64,000 bases of DNA from Shewanella chilikensis (GCF_002836945.1 NZ_NIJM01000006.1:58646-122645), one strand, 5' to 3'. Numbered from the stretch's first letter, positions 45,460-55,758 are shown. A program made the numbers and translations. The notes: a model not told the origin generated them from the letters alone.

Positions 45460-46077
45460 ATGAACAAAGAGTCATTTAAAGCAGAGCAGGAACAGGTCGA
45501 AGAAGTGGTTGACCAGGTTGAAACCACCGAGGGCGTAGCTGAGGAAGGCGGCATTATCGACGAGCTGACTCAGGCTAACTTCCGTATTGAGGAGCTGGAA
45601 CAGGCTTTATCTGACGCACAGGCGACAGTTGAGGAGCAGAAAGATTCTGTCATCCGTGCCGCAGCTGAAGTTGATAACATACGTCGCCGGGCGGCGCAGG
45701 ATGTAGAGAAGGCACATAAGTTTGCCCTGGAAAAGTTCAGCAATGAACTGCTGCCTGTGATCGATAACATGGAGCGTGCTCTGGTGGGCGCAGATAAGGC
45801 CGATGAAGTCACCAAGCCTTTGTTTGAAGGTGTTGAGCTGACACTGAAGAGCTTCCTGTCAGCGGTGGAGAAGTTCGGCGTCAAACAGATAGATCCTATG
45901 GGTGAAGCCTTTAACCCTGATCAGCATCAAGCCATTGGCATGCAACCAAGCGCCGAGTTCCCGGCCAATACCGTGATGTTGGTGATGCAAAAGGGCTATC
46001 AGCTTAATGAACGTCTGTTGCGTCCTGCCATGGTAATGGTGTCCAAGGGCGGTGAAAGCGTCGATACCCAAGCCTGA
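45460..46077 (+). CDS. grpE: nucleotide exchange factor GrpE
   Basis: Cochaperone that releases ADP from DnaK. The 205 residues begin with an acidic disordered segment and a long coiled coil (about 45–110, including [20 protein letters not shown]). A four-helix bundle follows, and the beta-wing contains [14 protein letters not shown]. The ATG at 45460 has GGAG upstream and gives the usual start MNKESFK; the longer frame from 45415 overlaps the promoter. Expression should be heat-inducible. dnaK is not adjacent. Confidence 0.96.
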   Translation: MNKESFKAEQEQVEEVVDQVETTEGVAEEGGIIDELTQANFRIEELEQALSDAQATVEEQKDSVIRAAAEVDNIRRRAAQDVEKAHKFALEKFSNELLPVIDNMERALVGADKADEVTKPLFEGVELTLKSFLSAVEKFGVKQIDPMGEAFNPDQHQAIGMQPSAEFPANTVMLVMQKGYQLNERLLRPAMVMVSKGGESVDTQA

Positions 46078-46110
46078 TAGCGCACTAAAACGCCCGTAGC
46101 GGCGAGACTA

Positions 46111-46139
46111 AAAAACCGCAGATAAGTCTGCGGTTTTTT
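46111..46139 (+). terminator. grpE terminator
   Basis: A 12-base arm at 46111–46122 (ending CCGCAGA) pairs with 46127–46138 across TAAG, with flanking A- and T-runs. Confidence 0.9.
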
Positions 46140-46166
46140 ATTTGCAAGCAGGTTTCCAGCCATGAA

Positions 46167-46189
46167 AAAGCCGAGCTAAGCTCGGCTTT
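46167..46189 (-). terminator. proS terminator
   Basis: AAAGCCGAGC and GCTCGGCTTT pair across a 3-base loop. A minus-strand T-run follows. It is the converging partner of the grpE terminator. Confidence 0.85.
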
Positions 46190-46221
46190 CTTGGTCTTGG
46201 ATTTAAAAGCAACCCAGAAGC

Positions 46222-47940
46222 TTACTTCTGGCCAGCGGCCTTTTTGATAAAGTCCACTATTTCTGCCATAGGCACTTCCTGCTTTTCTCCGGTGCGGCGG
46301 TTCTTATACTCATAAACACCGGCATCCAGGTTGCGGTCGCCAATCACTATGGTGTGAGGTAGACCAAGGAGTTCCATATCGGCAAACATCACGCCAGGGC
46401 GCTCTTTACGGTCATCAAACAGCACTTCGATACCCGCATCGGTCAGCTCTTTATAAAGCTGTTCGGCAGTGTCTGTCACTCTGTGTGACTTGTGCATATT
46501 CATCGGCAGAATACCCACTGTGAATGGGGCAATCGCTTCCGGCCAGATGATACCGCGGTCATCGTGATTCTGCTCGATGGCGGCGGCAACGATGCGGCTG
46601 ACGCCGACACCATAACAGCCCATCAGCAGAGTCTGAGACTTGCCATTCTCGTCCAGCACAGTGGCGTTCATGGCGGCAGAGTAGTTGGTGCCCAGCTGGA
46701 AGATATGGCCAACTTCAATACCGCGGGCGAAGGCGTAAGTGCCTTTGCCATCAGGGGTGGTTTCACCTTCCACTACGTTACGGATATCGGCAGCGCTGAC
46801 CAGCGGCAGATCCCGCTCCCAGTTGATACCGAAATAGTGTTTGTCATCTAGGTTAGCGCCAGCGGCAAAGTCGCTCATCACGGCAACACTGTGATCTATG
46901 ATAACAGGAATAGACAGACCGACTGGGCCAAGAGAACCTGGGCCGGCTCCCAAGGCGTCACGGATTTCTGCTTCAGAGGCAAATTCCAGCGGCGCAGCAA
47001 CCAGTTCCAGTTTGTCGGCTTTGACTTCGTTCAGCTCATGGTCGCCACGGACAACCAGGGCCACCAGTGGGGCTTCTTCGGTGGCGCCTTTGACTATCAG
47101 AGTCTTAACCGTCTTGGTGATATCCAGGCCAAACTGCTCAACCAGTTCGTCTATGGTCTTGGCATTTGGGGTGTCGACCAGGGTCATTTCCTGAGTGGGC
47201 GCGGCGCGCTCTGTGGTTGGCAGCGGCGCTTCAGCCTTCTCGATATTGGCGGCATAGTCGCTGCCATTGGAGTAGGCAATCAGATCTTCTCCGCTGCTTG
47301 CCAGCACGTGGAACTCATGTGACATGCTGCCACCGATAGAGCCGGTATCTGCCAGTACAGGCCGGAAGGCCAGGCCCATGCGCGACAAGATGTTGCTGTA
47401 AGCCGTGTACATGGCCTGATAGGTATCATCCATGGTTTGCTGATCCAGATGGAAAGAATAGGCATCTTTCATCAGGAACTCACGTGAGCGCATAACACCG
47501 AAGCGTGGGCGAACTTCATCACGGAATTTGGTCTGGATTTGATAAAGGGTCAGCGGCAGTTGCTTGTAGGAGCTGACTTCTTTGCGCACCAGATCGGTAA
47601 TCACTTCTTCATGGGTCGGGCCCAGGACGAAGTCACGATTGTGACGGTCGACAAAGCGCAGCAGCTCTGGACCAAACTTGTCCCAGCGACCTGTTTCCAC
47701 CCAGAGATCCCCCGGCTGTACCATGGGCATCAGAATTTCGATGGCCCCGGCCTTGTTCATCTCTTCACGCACAATGGCTTCGACCTTGCGCAGTACACGC
47801 AGGCCGGACGGCAGCCAGCTATAGAGGCCTGAGGCGTTGCGGCGTATCATACCGGCGCGCAGCATAAGCTGATGACTGACTATCTCTGCATTGGCAGGGT
47901 TTTCTTTCTGTGTTGATAACAGGTATTGACTGACTCGCAT
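46222..47940 (-). CDS. proS: prolyl-tRNA synthetase
   Basis: Class II aminoacyl-tRNA synthetase that charges tRNA-Pro. The 572 residues are the bacterial form with an inserted YbaK-like editing domain (about residues 225–395, including [16 protein letters not shown]) that removes mischarged alanine. Catalytic segments include [37 protein letters not shown] and the anticodon-binding C-terminus. It lies downstream of the rcsF–trmO group, as in E. coli, with two extra genes between. Confidence 0.96.
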   Translation of the reverse strand: MRVSQYLLSTQKENPANAEIVSHQLMLRAGMIRRNASGLYSWLPSGLRVLRKVEAIVREEMNKAGAIEILMPMVQPGDLWVETGRWDKFGPELLRFVDRHNRDFVLGPTHEEVITDLVRKEVSSYKQLPLTLYQIQTKFRDEVRPRFGVMRSREFLMKDAYSFHLDQQTMDDTYQAMYTAYSNILSRMGLAFRPVLADTGSIGGSMSHEFHVLASSGEDLIAYSNGSDYAANIEKAEAPLPTTERAAPTQEMTLVDTPNAKTIDELVEQFGLDITKTVKTLIVKGATEEAPLVALVVRGDHELNEVKADKLELVAAPLEFASEAEIRDALGAGPGSLGPVGLSIPVIIDHSVAVMSDFAAGANLDDKHYFGINWERDLPLVSAADIRNVVEGETTPDGKGTYAFARGIEVGHIFQLGTNYSAAMNATVLDENGKSQTLLMGCYGVGVSRIVAAAIEQNHDDRGIIWPEAIAPFTVGILPMNMHKSHRVTDTAEQLYKELTDAGIEVLFDDRKERPGVMFADMELLGLPHTIVIGDRNLDAGVYEYKNRRTGEKQEVPMAEIVDFIKKAAGQK

Positions 47941-48040
47941 TACCTTGGGTCCGAAATGAATTGAATGGCCGCCATTTTATCACTTGCTTCGATGATGTCA
48001 CGCGGCCAGCGCGGATAAATTCCCCTTTCCTTGTTCGAAT

Positions 48041-49309
48041 TTAGCTCGTTGTTAACTGATTGACACCGGCGCTACAGTTGCCGCCGCGGTTTTGGGCGCT
48101 GAGCAGGGCTTCTTCTGCTTGAAACACCAAGCTGTCCCAATTATTTTGTCTGCTGGGTTGGATGTTGGCCACGCCGATAGAAACAGTGAGTCGCGGGCTT
48201 TGGGTTTTGGCTCGCAGATTGGCCGCCAACACAAATTGATTGAGGCTCTGGGCGATGCGGATACAGGCTTCCGGATCCTGGTTTGGCAGTAACAGCGCCA
48301 ACTGAGATTGTTGTAATCGCGCCAGAAAATGTTCACCGCTAATTTCAAAGTCCAGCAGCCTTTGGGCCAAATGCAACAGGGTTTCACTGGCAATGGCCTG
48401 ATCGCTCTGAATGAGAAGTAAGCCTATCCTGTGCTGTCTTACGATTCCCTTATGCCAGGACTGTTTCATCAACTGGTTGAATGTACGGCGGTTATAAAGC
48501 CCCGTGAGTTCGTCTTGTTGCTGCTCGCTGGTCAAGGCTCTCATCTGCGCCTCAAGGGACAACAGCGCATGGTTTATCTTGAGTGTTTCCCGGTTCACCG
48601 GGGCTGGCGAGCGGCCACCAAAGTTTTGCTCTACCAGTTCGCTGAGCTTGTTGCTGGTCTGCAATAAAGGCTTGAGCAAGTGGCGACCAATGACTGTCCA
48701 GGCTACAGATTGGCTCAAAACTATCAGTGCCAGTGAGCCGAGCACCAGCCATAACAGGGTTTGCATCAGCGATTTGCTGTTCTTTTGCATCTGGGCATCC
48801 AGATGGGTCAGCCCTATGCCGGACAGACGCAGAGAAAGATGATCTATGGCGCTTATCATGCCGTTCATATGTGGCGCTTTCAGGGGGTGACCGCTCATCA
48901 CTGACAACTGCTGCCCCAGAACTAAGGCCTCGTCATATTCTTTGGTTGCCAGGGTAAACTGGCTCAGGGTGGATATTATCTGTTGTTGTCTCTGCCTGGT
49001 TTCATCAAGAATCGCCTCCCGTTCATTGAGGGGATAACTGGGCCAGTTGTTTTTGAGTTTCAATAGTGCCAGATGCTGCATTTGATTGGCTCTAATGGCC
49101 TGCAGCAGCTGTTTTTGCTTCTGCAGTTCGGTGATATGAGTTGTGTTTGTGCTATCCATTATCCAGAGGCTGGCACCGCCAAAAAACACTATCAGCCCGG
49201 CCAGCAAGAAAAAACTCAACAGTAACCGGCTGCGGATACCCGGTAAACCCTTTGGTATGCTTCTTGGTGTTTGTGTGTTTGGGCGGGTTTGGCAATCCAT
49301 GGCGCTCAT
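48041..49309 (-). CDS. membrane GGDEF-like signalling protein lacking the GGDEF motif
   Basis: A 422-residue inner-membrane protein. A helix at about 30–50 and a second at about 180–205 enclose a periplasmic sensor region. A linker and a C-terminal GGDEF-fold domain (about 265–415) follow. The domain is recognisable from DELTGLYNRRTFNQLM and VSIGVANI, but the active GGDEF position reads LQQSQLALLL and the segment between is shortened. It cannot be a diguanylate cyclase and may act as a receptor or scaffold. It starts 8 bases after the acyltransferase stop, so it belongs to the rcsF operon. Confidence 0.8.
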   Translation of the reverse strand: MSAMDCQTRPNTQTPRSIPKGLPGIRSRLLLSFFLLAGLIVFFGGASLWIMDSTNTTHITELQKQKQLLQAIRANQMQHLALLKLKNNWPSYPLNEREAILDETRQRQQQIISTLSQFTLATKEYDEALVLGQQLSVMSGHPLKAPHMNGMISAIDHLSLRLSGIGLTHLDAQMQKNSKSLMQTLLWLVLGSLALIVLSQSVAWTVIGRHLLKPLLQTSNKLSELVEQNFGGRSPAPVNRETLKINHALLSLEAQMRALTSEQQQDELTGLYNRRTFNQLMKQSWHKGIVRQHRIGLLLIQSDQAIASETLLHLAQRLLDFEISGEHFLARLQQSQLALLLPNQDPEACIRIAQSLNQFVLAANLRAKTQSPRLTVSIGVANIQPSRQNNWDSLVFQAEEALLSAQNRGGNCSAGVNQLTTS

Positions 49310-49317
49310 CTTCCTAA

Positions 49318-49971
49318 TTATTGATTTTTCTCTCTGCCCGTCAGTGGCTTATTGCGTCTGTCTCCCACTACTTTAGCAGGGTTTCCCGCCATTATGGCAA
49401 ACGCTGGTACCGACTTGGTGACAATGGCGCCCATGGCAATGACGGCGCAGTCGCCTATGGTCACGCCATCGACGATACCTGCCTGGGCGCCAATCCAGAC
49501 ATCTTCGCCAATGACTATTCCCTTGGATTGGCTGCTCTGACGATAGATGGGCATATCCGGTGCCATGCCATGATTGAAGGCATAGACAGTGACATTGTTG
49601 GCAATGCGGGTCTTGTCACCTATCACTATGCCGCGACTGCCGCCATCCAGCGAGCAGCCGTGGTTGATACTGACCTCTCGGCCTATCTGTATCGGCCCGT
49701 GCAGAAAGCAGTTGGCGGCTATCATGGACTCATCGCCAAGGGTTATCGGCCTGCCGGGTTCGGCAAACAGCTCTGCCTCGGGGGCGATAAAGCAGTTTTG
49801 CCCTATGCTGATGGTTTCAAGGGCTTGGAGCCTGGCCTGAATCGCTTGTTGCCAGGGAAGGGCCCATTCTAGATGCTTGGGTTTGAGGCGATACCAGAGC
49901 CAGGGCATCCAGGAGAGGCGCCTTTTGTGCTGCGCCTGATAATCATCTGCTGAGGGCTTAAAATCACTCAT
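49318..49971 (-). CDS. left-handed beta-helix acetyltransferase (maltose/galactoside O-acetyltransferase type)
   Basis: A 217-residue cytoplasmic acyltransferase with hexapeptide repeats: IGDKTRIANNVTVYAF, IGEDVWIGAQAGIVDGVTIG, CAVIAMGAIVTKSVP. The catalytic His lies in AFNHG. The end GNPAKVVGDR is typical of the maa/nodL group. The ATG at 49971 overlaps the trmO stop by 4 bases. The acceptor sugar or lipid is unknown; its operon position next to rcsF hints at cell-envelope modification, which is inference. Confidence 0.85.
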   Translation of the reverse strand: MSDFKPSADDYQAQHKRRLSWMPWLWYRLKPKHLEWALPWQQAIQARLQALETISIGQNCFIAPEAELFAEPGRPITLGDESMIAANCFLHGPIQIGREVSINHGCSLDGGSRGIVIGDKTRIANNVTVYAFNHGMAPDMPIYRQSSQSKGIVIGEDVWIGAQAGIVDGVTIGDCAVIAMGAIVTKSVPAFAIMAGNPAKVVGDRRNKPLTGREKNQ

Positions 49972-50702
49972 GTTTCGGCGCCGGACGCTTTGGCACAAAA
50001 GGGCTGTATGGTTTCGACCTCAATGCCTTGCTCATGGGCATGCCAGAAGATATCCAGATCATACAGAGCCACTTGATAGCGTTTGGGGTCCGGCTTGCCT
50101 TTCTTGTAGGCGGGTCTCGGGTCTTGGGCCAGCACCGCCTGAATAAGCTTATCCAGCCCGGGATAGCGTTTATCGAGTCGGATCAGTTGTTCTACAGCGA
50201 GATGGCTGAAGTTGACCTCAAGCTGCTCGGGAGCCTGCTGCGCTATGCCGCCTATCGCCTCAGGTATCGCATCCGAAAAGGGAATATAGGGCTTGATGTC
50301 GATTATCGGAGTGCCATCGAGCAGATCCATGCCGGAGATCTCCAGTATCACCTTACCTTTGCCTTGGTGGATCCGATGCAGCTTCACCACAGATTGGCCA
50401 ATGCCATTGGGCCTGAAGGTGGAGCGGGTGGCAAACACCCCGAGTTTTTCATTGCCGCCGAGCCGGGGAGGGCGCACTGTGGTTTTCCAGCCCTGGGCCA
50501 GATTTTCATGAAAACAGAACAGTAACCAGAGGTGGGAATACTGCTCCAGCCCACGCACCGCATCAATATGATTGTAGGGCGCTGTCAGTTCGACAAAACC
50601 GCGAACAAAATCCACCAAGCCCGGCTGACGAGGAATACCAAACTTTTGTTTATATGGTGTCCGGCAATAGGCAACCGCTTCTATTTGAGTCGAAAACCCC
50701 AT
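49968..50702 (-). CDS. trmO: tRNA (N6-threonylcarbamoyladenosine-37) methyltransferase TrmO
   Basis: Methylates t6A37 of certain tRNAs using S-adenosylmethionine, helping decoding of ACY codons. The 244 residues start at the ATG at 50702 (MGFSTQIEAVAYCRTPYKQKF). LWLLFCFHEN, TRSTFRPNGIGQSVVKL and DLLDGTPIIDIKPY are hallmark motifs of the TsaA/TrmO family. It lies directly after rcsF, as in E. coli, and overlaps the acyltransferase by 4 bases. Confidence 0.94.
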   Translation of the reverse strand: MGFSTQIEAVAYCRTPYKQKFGIPRQPGLVDFVRGFVELTAPYNHIDAVRGLEQYSHLWLLFCFHENLAQGWKTTVRPPRLGGNEKLGVFATRSTFRPNGIGQSVVKLHRIHQGKGKVILEISGMDLLDGTPIIDIKPYIPFSDAIPEAIGGIAQQAPEQLEVNFSHLAVEQLIRLDKRYPGLDKLIQAVLAQDPRPAYKKGKPDPKRYQVALYDLDIFWHAHEQGIEVETIQPFCAKASGAET

Positions 50703-50712
50703 AACGTCAGGC

Positions 50713-51093
50713 TTACTCCTTCGGGGTTGCCAGGCGAATAGCCTGGCCGACACACATGGCGCTGGTGTAGCAACCGGCTGCGGCTTCCTGGGTTTCGACA
50801 CAGTTTTTAATGATAAGACCATTGGCTTTCATATCTGCTGCCGCCCGGCGCGCCTCAGTGCGGGCATCGGCCATAGTGGCCGGTACACCATCTGGCTCGG
50901 ACTGGCAGGCATTGCCCTCAACCAATCCCAGCACTTCATATTGGCCTGTTGGTCGGCTGCCATCGAACAACTGTACTTCCGAGGGTTTGAAGTACTCTTG
51001 AATAGCCTGGCTGTCTAAGTTTGAATTGAAGCTGTATTCCCCGGCGCAGCCGCCAAGCAGCAATACCAGAGTGGAAAGAAAAATCGGTTTCAT
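50713..51093 (-). CDS. rcsF: Rcs stress-sensor lipoprotein RcsF
   Basis: Outer-membrane lipoprotein that senses envelope stress and signals to the Rcs phosphorelay. The 126 residues have a signal peptide with lipobox LGGC near residue 16. The folded domain carries the four conserved Cys that form nested disulfides (GNACQSEP, IKNCVETQ, AGCYTSAMC). It is first in an operon with trmO. Whether this organism has the full Rcs relay cannot be judged from the window. Confidence 0.88.
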   Translation of the reverse strand: MKPIFLSTLVLLLGGCAGEYSFNSNLDSQAIQEYFKPSEVQLFDGSRPTGQYEVLGLVEGNACQSEPDGVPATMADARTEARRAAADMKANGLIIKNCVETQEAAAGCYTSAMCVGQAIRLATPKE

Positions 51094-51154
51094 GGCCCGG
51101 CCTTATAGTTATTCGTCCATGCTCCCGGCCATCCCGGGAGCTGTATGGGAAATT

Positions 51155-52459
51155 CTATCGCTTCAAATACTTTTGATAAAGCTGCCGATGACGATTGTTG
51201 AGATCCACCTGCCTGCCGTCAATAAACATCAGCTCTATCCGGCTGCTCATGGGGTCGAGAATATCGCCGCTGCTGACCACAAGGTTGGCCTGAAACCCGG
51301 GCGCTATGGCCCCCAAGTTATCTACGCCCAGTATCTTGGCGGCATCTTGTGTAATGGCCTTGAGAGCTTGCTGCTTGCTGAGCCCCCAAGCCACGGTTTG
51401 GCCCGCGGCCAGCGGCAGGTTACGGCTGTCCCAATCGGAGCTGAAGCCGAGGGCGAAGGGAATACCGGCGCGTTTGAGCAATGCTGGTACTCTGAAAGCC
51501 TGACCTATGGGTTCATCTTCTCGTAGTGGCAAGTCAAGTGTATGGGTATAGATGACGCTTGCCTCTATTTCATTGAGCGCTGCACCCAGGCGCCAGGCAT
51601 CATAGCCACCGACCAGGGTTAACTTGAATCCATACTGACGGGCCAGGGCTATGGCCGCCTCTATCTGCTGCTGCCTGTCGGCATGAACAAACAGTCGCGC
51701 CTCCTGGCGATACAGCGGCAAGAGCGCTTGCCAGCGGCTGTCTTCAAGGGCACTTTCGCTGCTTTGCTGACTCAAGGCGTAGCGTTTACCCGCTTCAAAG
51801 TGCTTGTGTATCTGTGACAGGGCGTCCTGATAGGTCATTTGTGCCTGCTTATCTGCCTCGCTGGTACCTTGTTTTTGCGGCTCCGTTGGCCAATAGAGGT
51901 GGAACTGTGGTCTAGATGGGACCTGGGCATCTTCTATGGTCCAGGCATCCAGGGAGACCAGTGCCGATTGCCCGGCAATGCCTGTGCCTCTTGGGACTAT
52001 TTGCGCGTGGGTGATACCGTTGGCCCGCACACTGGGCAGCAATTCTGAATCCGGGTTGAAGGCGCTGGCGGCTTCAAGCTGTGGATTGGCACTGCCCACA
52101 TCGCGGCTATCGACTGTTGGCCTGGCCATGGCTATCTCTACCAAACCCAGGGTGGTATCCAGTGCTATGAGGCCGGGATAAAGGTGTTTGCCGCTGAGAT
52201 CAAATTCCCGGGCATTTTCAGCCGTTAATCCTGGGCCTACGGCGCTGATAACGCCTTGCTCGAGCAGCACATCGGTATTTTTGAGTATGCCTTGGCTGAC
52301 GCTGTGAACCGTGGCGTTTTTCAGCAATATGGCTTGTTGCTGGCGCTCGGCCGGGATCAGGTTATGGGCCTTTACCGGTACGAACATCAATAGCGAACCA
52401 CCTAGCAGCAGATGTGCCAGCATAGATGCGATGCGTGGCAATAGAGGAAACTTGGTCAC
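51155..52459 (-). CDS. secreted amidohydrolase-family protein without the metal motif
   Basis: A 434-residue protein with a signal peptide (to about residue 31). It has the start and end of an amidohydrolase composite domain: ILLKNATVHSVSQG, LYPGLIALDTTLGL and LGAIAPGFQANLVVSSGDIL. Where active members have PGLIDxHxH, this one reads PGLIALDT, so the first metal-binding His pair is missing and catalysis is doubtful. Its start overlaps the stop of the upstream, larger amidohydrolase by 4 bases, implying a paired complex. Confidence 0.8.
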   Translation of the reverse strand: MTKFPLLPRIASMLAHLLLGGSLLMFVPVKAHNLIPAERQQQAILLKNATVHSVSQGILKNTDVLLEQGVISAVGPGLTAENAREFDLSGKHLYPGLIALDTTLGLVEIAMARPTVDSRDVGSANPQLEAASAFNPDSELLPSVRANGITHAQIVPRGTGIAGQSALVSLDAWTIEDAQVPSRPQFHLYWPTEPQKQGTSEADKQAQMTYQDALSQIHKHFEAGKRYALSQQSSESALEDSRWQALLPLYRQEARLFVHADRQQQIEAAIALARQYGFKLTLVGGYDAWRLGAALNEIEASVIYTHTLDLPLREDEPIGQAFRVPALLKRAGIPFALGFSSDWDSRNLPLAAGQTVAWGLSKQQALKAITQDAAKILGVDNLGAIAPGFQANLVVSSGDILDPMSSRIELMFIDGRQVDLNNRHRQLYQKYLKR

Positions 52460-55400
52460 AGGCGGCTCTCCTTATTTTGACCCCAAGCGTTGAATTGGGT
52501 GTCGCATTGCCACAAGGGCTCTAGGATTTCTGAAGTCGTTTCGCCTTGAAGCCGCGCCGGGTCGCTGCCAAGAATTTTCTGGATCAGTGCCTGACGCTCG
52601 TCGGCGATAGCCTGGGTCATTTGCTTATCCTCAGCGCGGTCAAAGTAGCGTTTGCCGCCAATCCACACTGCCTGGCTCTTGGCATAAACCGATAGGGGGT
52701 TGGCATCCCAGAGCACCAAATCTGCCTGTTTCCCCTCTTCAACTGAACCTGTTATGGCGTCTATTCCGAGCTGTTTGGCGGGGTTGATGGTTACCATATT
52801 CCAGGCATCTTCCTGGGACATGTCGCAGTATTTCACCGACTTGGCGGCTTCCTGATTCAGGCGCCGCTGCATTTCAAAGTCATCTGAGTTAATCGAGGTG
52901 AGCACGCCGGCATTCATCATCAAACAGGCGTTTTGCGGAATGGCATCATAGACCTCAAATTTATAGGCCCACCAGTCGGCAAAGGTGGAAGCGCCAGCAC
53001 CATGAGCCGCCAACTCGGGGGCCAGCTTGTAGCCTTCCAGTACATGGGTGAAGGCGGTGACCTTGAAATCGTAAGCCTCGGCGAGGCGCAAGAACATCAG
53101 GATTTCAGACTGGACATAGGAGTGAATATGCACATCGCGCTCGCCATTCAGCACTTGGGCAATCGCCTGTAAACGATAATCGGGGCGAGGGGAGAGCTGC
53201 TTACGTTTCTCCCGTGAGCGCAGCTCGGCATATTGGGCTTGGGCGTCTTGATAGTCTCTGGCGGCATTGAAAGCATCACTCATCAGAGCCTTCACCCCCA
53301 TGCGGCTTTGCGGGAATCTGCGGGTATAACGCTCGCCCCAGTTGCTCTGTTTGACGTTTTCCCCCAAAGCAAACTTAATTCCCTGATGGGCCTGGGTGAA
53401 CTTGAGTCCCTCGGCCGACTCCCCCCAGCGCAGTTGAATGACCTGCGACTGGCCACCTATAGGGTTGGCGCTGCCATGCAGCAGATTGGCGGTGGTGACG
53501 CCGCCGGCCAAGGAGCGATAGATGGCAATATCATCCGGGTTAAGCACATCGGCTATTTGTACTTCTGAGGTGATGGCATCGGACATCTCATTGAGGCCGC
53601 CGTTCACGGCAATGTGGGAATGCTCATCTATGATCCCGGCAGTCAGGTGCATGTCTGCTCCCTCTATGACCTGATAACCTGCCGGAGTGCTGAGATCTGT
53701 GCCAATCTCTTCAATCTTGCCGTTGGCCAGAATCAGGTCGCTGTTACCAATGATGCCTGCCTCGCTTGAGGTCCAAAGGGTGACATTGCGGATATGCAGT
53801 TTTTCCGTTCTTGGCAGCTCACTGCGGCCATAGGCTTGCAGTGGACTCGTCAAACGACTGAGATACTCGGGTTTAGTCTTGGAAGAGGCTGGCGGGGAAT
53901 TGGCATTGTCTCCCGTCTCTGTATCGGCCGTTAAAGGCGCGTTCGGCAATCTTGAGCCGGCCAGTTGAGTCACGGCGCCATCGGCATGCAAGAGTCTGCC
54001 CTGCAGCCCTTCATCATCTTGCCAAAGGGTTATTCGACTAATGCCATTTATGCCGGCACCCTGTAAATTGACGCTGAAGCTCAGGCGTTTGTTGTCGGCT
54101 TTCAGGTGAGCAAGCTCTATCTGTTGATCACCACTGCTGAGGCTACCCCTGAGTGTTTGGGGCGTTTGCTGGCTCAGTTGCAGCTCAAGATCCAGTTCCA
54201 GTTCAGCTAGATGCAGACGATAACTGCCTTGCCATTGGTATCCAGGAGCCGTTTGGATTTGTTCTTCACCTTGTAGCCAAACGCTGACTATTTCGCCGTC
54301 CTGAAACAGATTGCCTTTGGCTATTACCAGATCGGCCATATAGCCGGGCGCCAGTTTACCGACTAAATCCTCAATGCCGGCAACTGCAGCAGCTTCTGTT
54401 GTCAGTGCCGCCAATGCGGTTTCTTCATCGAGACCGGCCTGCAGCGCCATTCTCAATCTGGGCCAAAAGGTTTTGCCGTCCATGCCATATTGGGTGAAGG
54501 AGAAAGGAATGTTATTGGCGGCCATTACAGCAGGATTGCTCGGTGCCCGCTCCCAGTGTCTCAAGGTTCTGAGTGGTACTTCCCTGGCATTGTCTTCGTC
54601 ACTGACCTGAGGAGCAGCTGGGAAGTTCAATGGCAATATCAATATGGGGCGATATTCTTGCAGTTCTTTCACTCTTGCGTACTCCTGGCCATTTCCCAGT
54701 AAGATTGGCTGGATATCTTCTTGGCTCAAGAGTTTGGCTGCACGCAACTGGTTATTGAGGTTTCGGGTGTCAAATATCGCACCACGAGTTTTTATATCGT
54801 GCAAGCGTTCAAGGGCGATATTAAATTCCGGTGATAATAGATCCTCGCGGTTGGCTGCTTTCTTTTTATTCTGGTTATACCAGTTGGCATCACTGAGAGT
54901 CTGTCTTATTAACGCTATGCTTCCCATCAGAGAATTGGGATAATCCTGCGGTGAATTACCTTTATCAAATGCCATAAAATGTCGGCTTCTGGGGCGATAT
55001 ATCACTTGGTTACTCTTTTTGTTCGCCAAAGAAAGTGAGACGCCTATTCCTCTGAATATTCCGTTAAGGTGTGCACTCTGGACACTGGTGAAGCCATTAC
55101 TTATCCAGTTTGATGCAGTTTTGTTATCCGACAAAACATAAGTAAACCATTCCTTCTCTGCATGAATGGCACCATTTGCGGCTATCGCCCCTTTTGACTT
55201 AATTTGATAGACGGGAGCTTCAATAGTTGCCGGTGATTCTGAATATTCCAAACCATATTCGGCAAAGGGATCGATAAATCCCGGATAGATGGTGTAACCA
55301 TTGAGATCTATCTTATAAGCATTTTGTGGAATTTCATTATTGGGAATTACTTGTTTTATCCGGTTATTTTCAATAAGTAATGTAGCGTTATCCAGCTGTT

Positions 55401-55542
55401 TTCCAGGTGAAAGTATAAGCTTGGCATGGGTTAAGGCGGTCAATCTCGGAGTATTGTCTGTCAGCTGTGTCTCATCGGCAAAGGCGCTACAGGCCACAAG
55501 ACTGAACAACAGTAGGTTTATGGCGGGAAAAGAAAGTCTCAT
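52456..55542 (-). CDS. double-length secreted amidohydrolase-family protein
   Basis: A 1028-residue exported protein (signal peptide to about residue 22) made of two amidohydrolase-like halves. The first (about 30–430) reads YPGFIDPFAEYG where metal-binding His should be, so it looks inactive. The second (about 590–1000) has AGIIDEHSHIA, VHIHSY, FTHVLEGYK and TSINSDD, a complete-looking metal site. The end GSVEEGKQADLVLWDANPL is typical. This two-gene arrangement is seen in other marine gammaproteobacteria. Substrates are unknown; imidazolonepropionase-like or dipeptidase activity is possible. Confidence 0.82.
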   Translation of the reverse strand: MRLSFPAINLLLFSLVACSAFADETQLTDNTPRLTALTHAKLILSPGKQLDNATLLIENNRIKQVIPNNEIPQNAYKIDLNGYTIYPGFIDPFAEYGLEYSESPATIEAPVYQIKSKGAIAANGAIHAEKEWFTYVLSDNKTASNWISNGFTSVQSAHLNGIFRGIGVSLSLANKKSNQVIYRPRSRHFMAFDKGNSPQDYPNSLMGSIALIRQTLSDANWYNQNKKKAANREDLLSPEFNIALERLHDIKTRGAIFDTRNLNNQLRAAKLLSQEDIQPILLGNGQEYARVKELQEYRPILILPLNFPAAPQVSDEDNAREVPLRTLRHWERAPSNPAVMAANNIPFSFTQYGMDGKTFWPRLRMALQAGLDEETALAALTTEAAAVAGIEDLVGKLAPGYMADLVIAKGNLFQDGEIVSVWLQGEEQIQTAPGYQWQGSYRLHLAELELDLELQLSQQTPQTLRGSLSSGDQQIELAHLKADNKRLSFSVNLQGAGINGISRITLWQDDEGLQGRLLHADGAVTQLAGSRLPNAPLTADTETGDNANSPPASSKTKPEYLSRLTSPLQAYGRSELPRTEKLHIRNVTLWTSSEAGIIGNSDLILANGKIEEIGTDLSTPAGYQVIEGADMHLTAGIIDEHSHIAVNGGLNEMSDAITSEVQIADVLNPDDIAIYRSLAGGVTTANLLHGSANPIGGQSQVIQLRWGESAEGLKFTQAHQGIKFALGENVKQSNWGERYTRRFPQSRMGVKALMSDAFNAARDYQDAQAQYAELRSREKRKQLSPRPDYRLQAIAQVLNGERDVHIHSYVQSEILMFLRLAEAYDFKVTAFTHVLEGYKLAPELAAHGAGASTFADWWAYKFEVYDAIPQNACLMMNAGVLTSINSDDFEMQRRLNQEAAKSVKYCDMSQEDAWNMVTINPAKQLGIDAITGSVEEGKQADLVLWDANPLSVYAKSQAVWIGGKRYFDRAEDKQMTQAIADERQALIQKILGSDPARLQGETTSEILEPLWQCDTQFNAWGQNKESRL

Positions 55543-55758
55543 CTGTTGTGGCTACCTTGTCATAATTCCTTGGGGAGAGTCATTGTCATCAGAGAGGGAA
55601 AGGTTGCGATCATTCAGTACGTTTTCCCCTAAGAGTGATAAAAAAGCGGACGAGAGCCTCGCTTTAAGTTGGCAGTGGTAAACTTAACTCAGCCTAAATG
55701 TAAATGCCAAGGCGTAATTGTAAGGCTTTTTAACAGAAATATGGTTTTCTCCAGGCAT

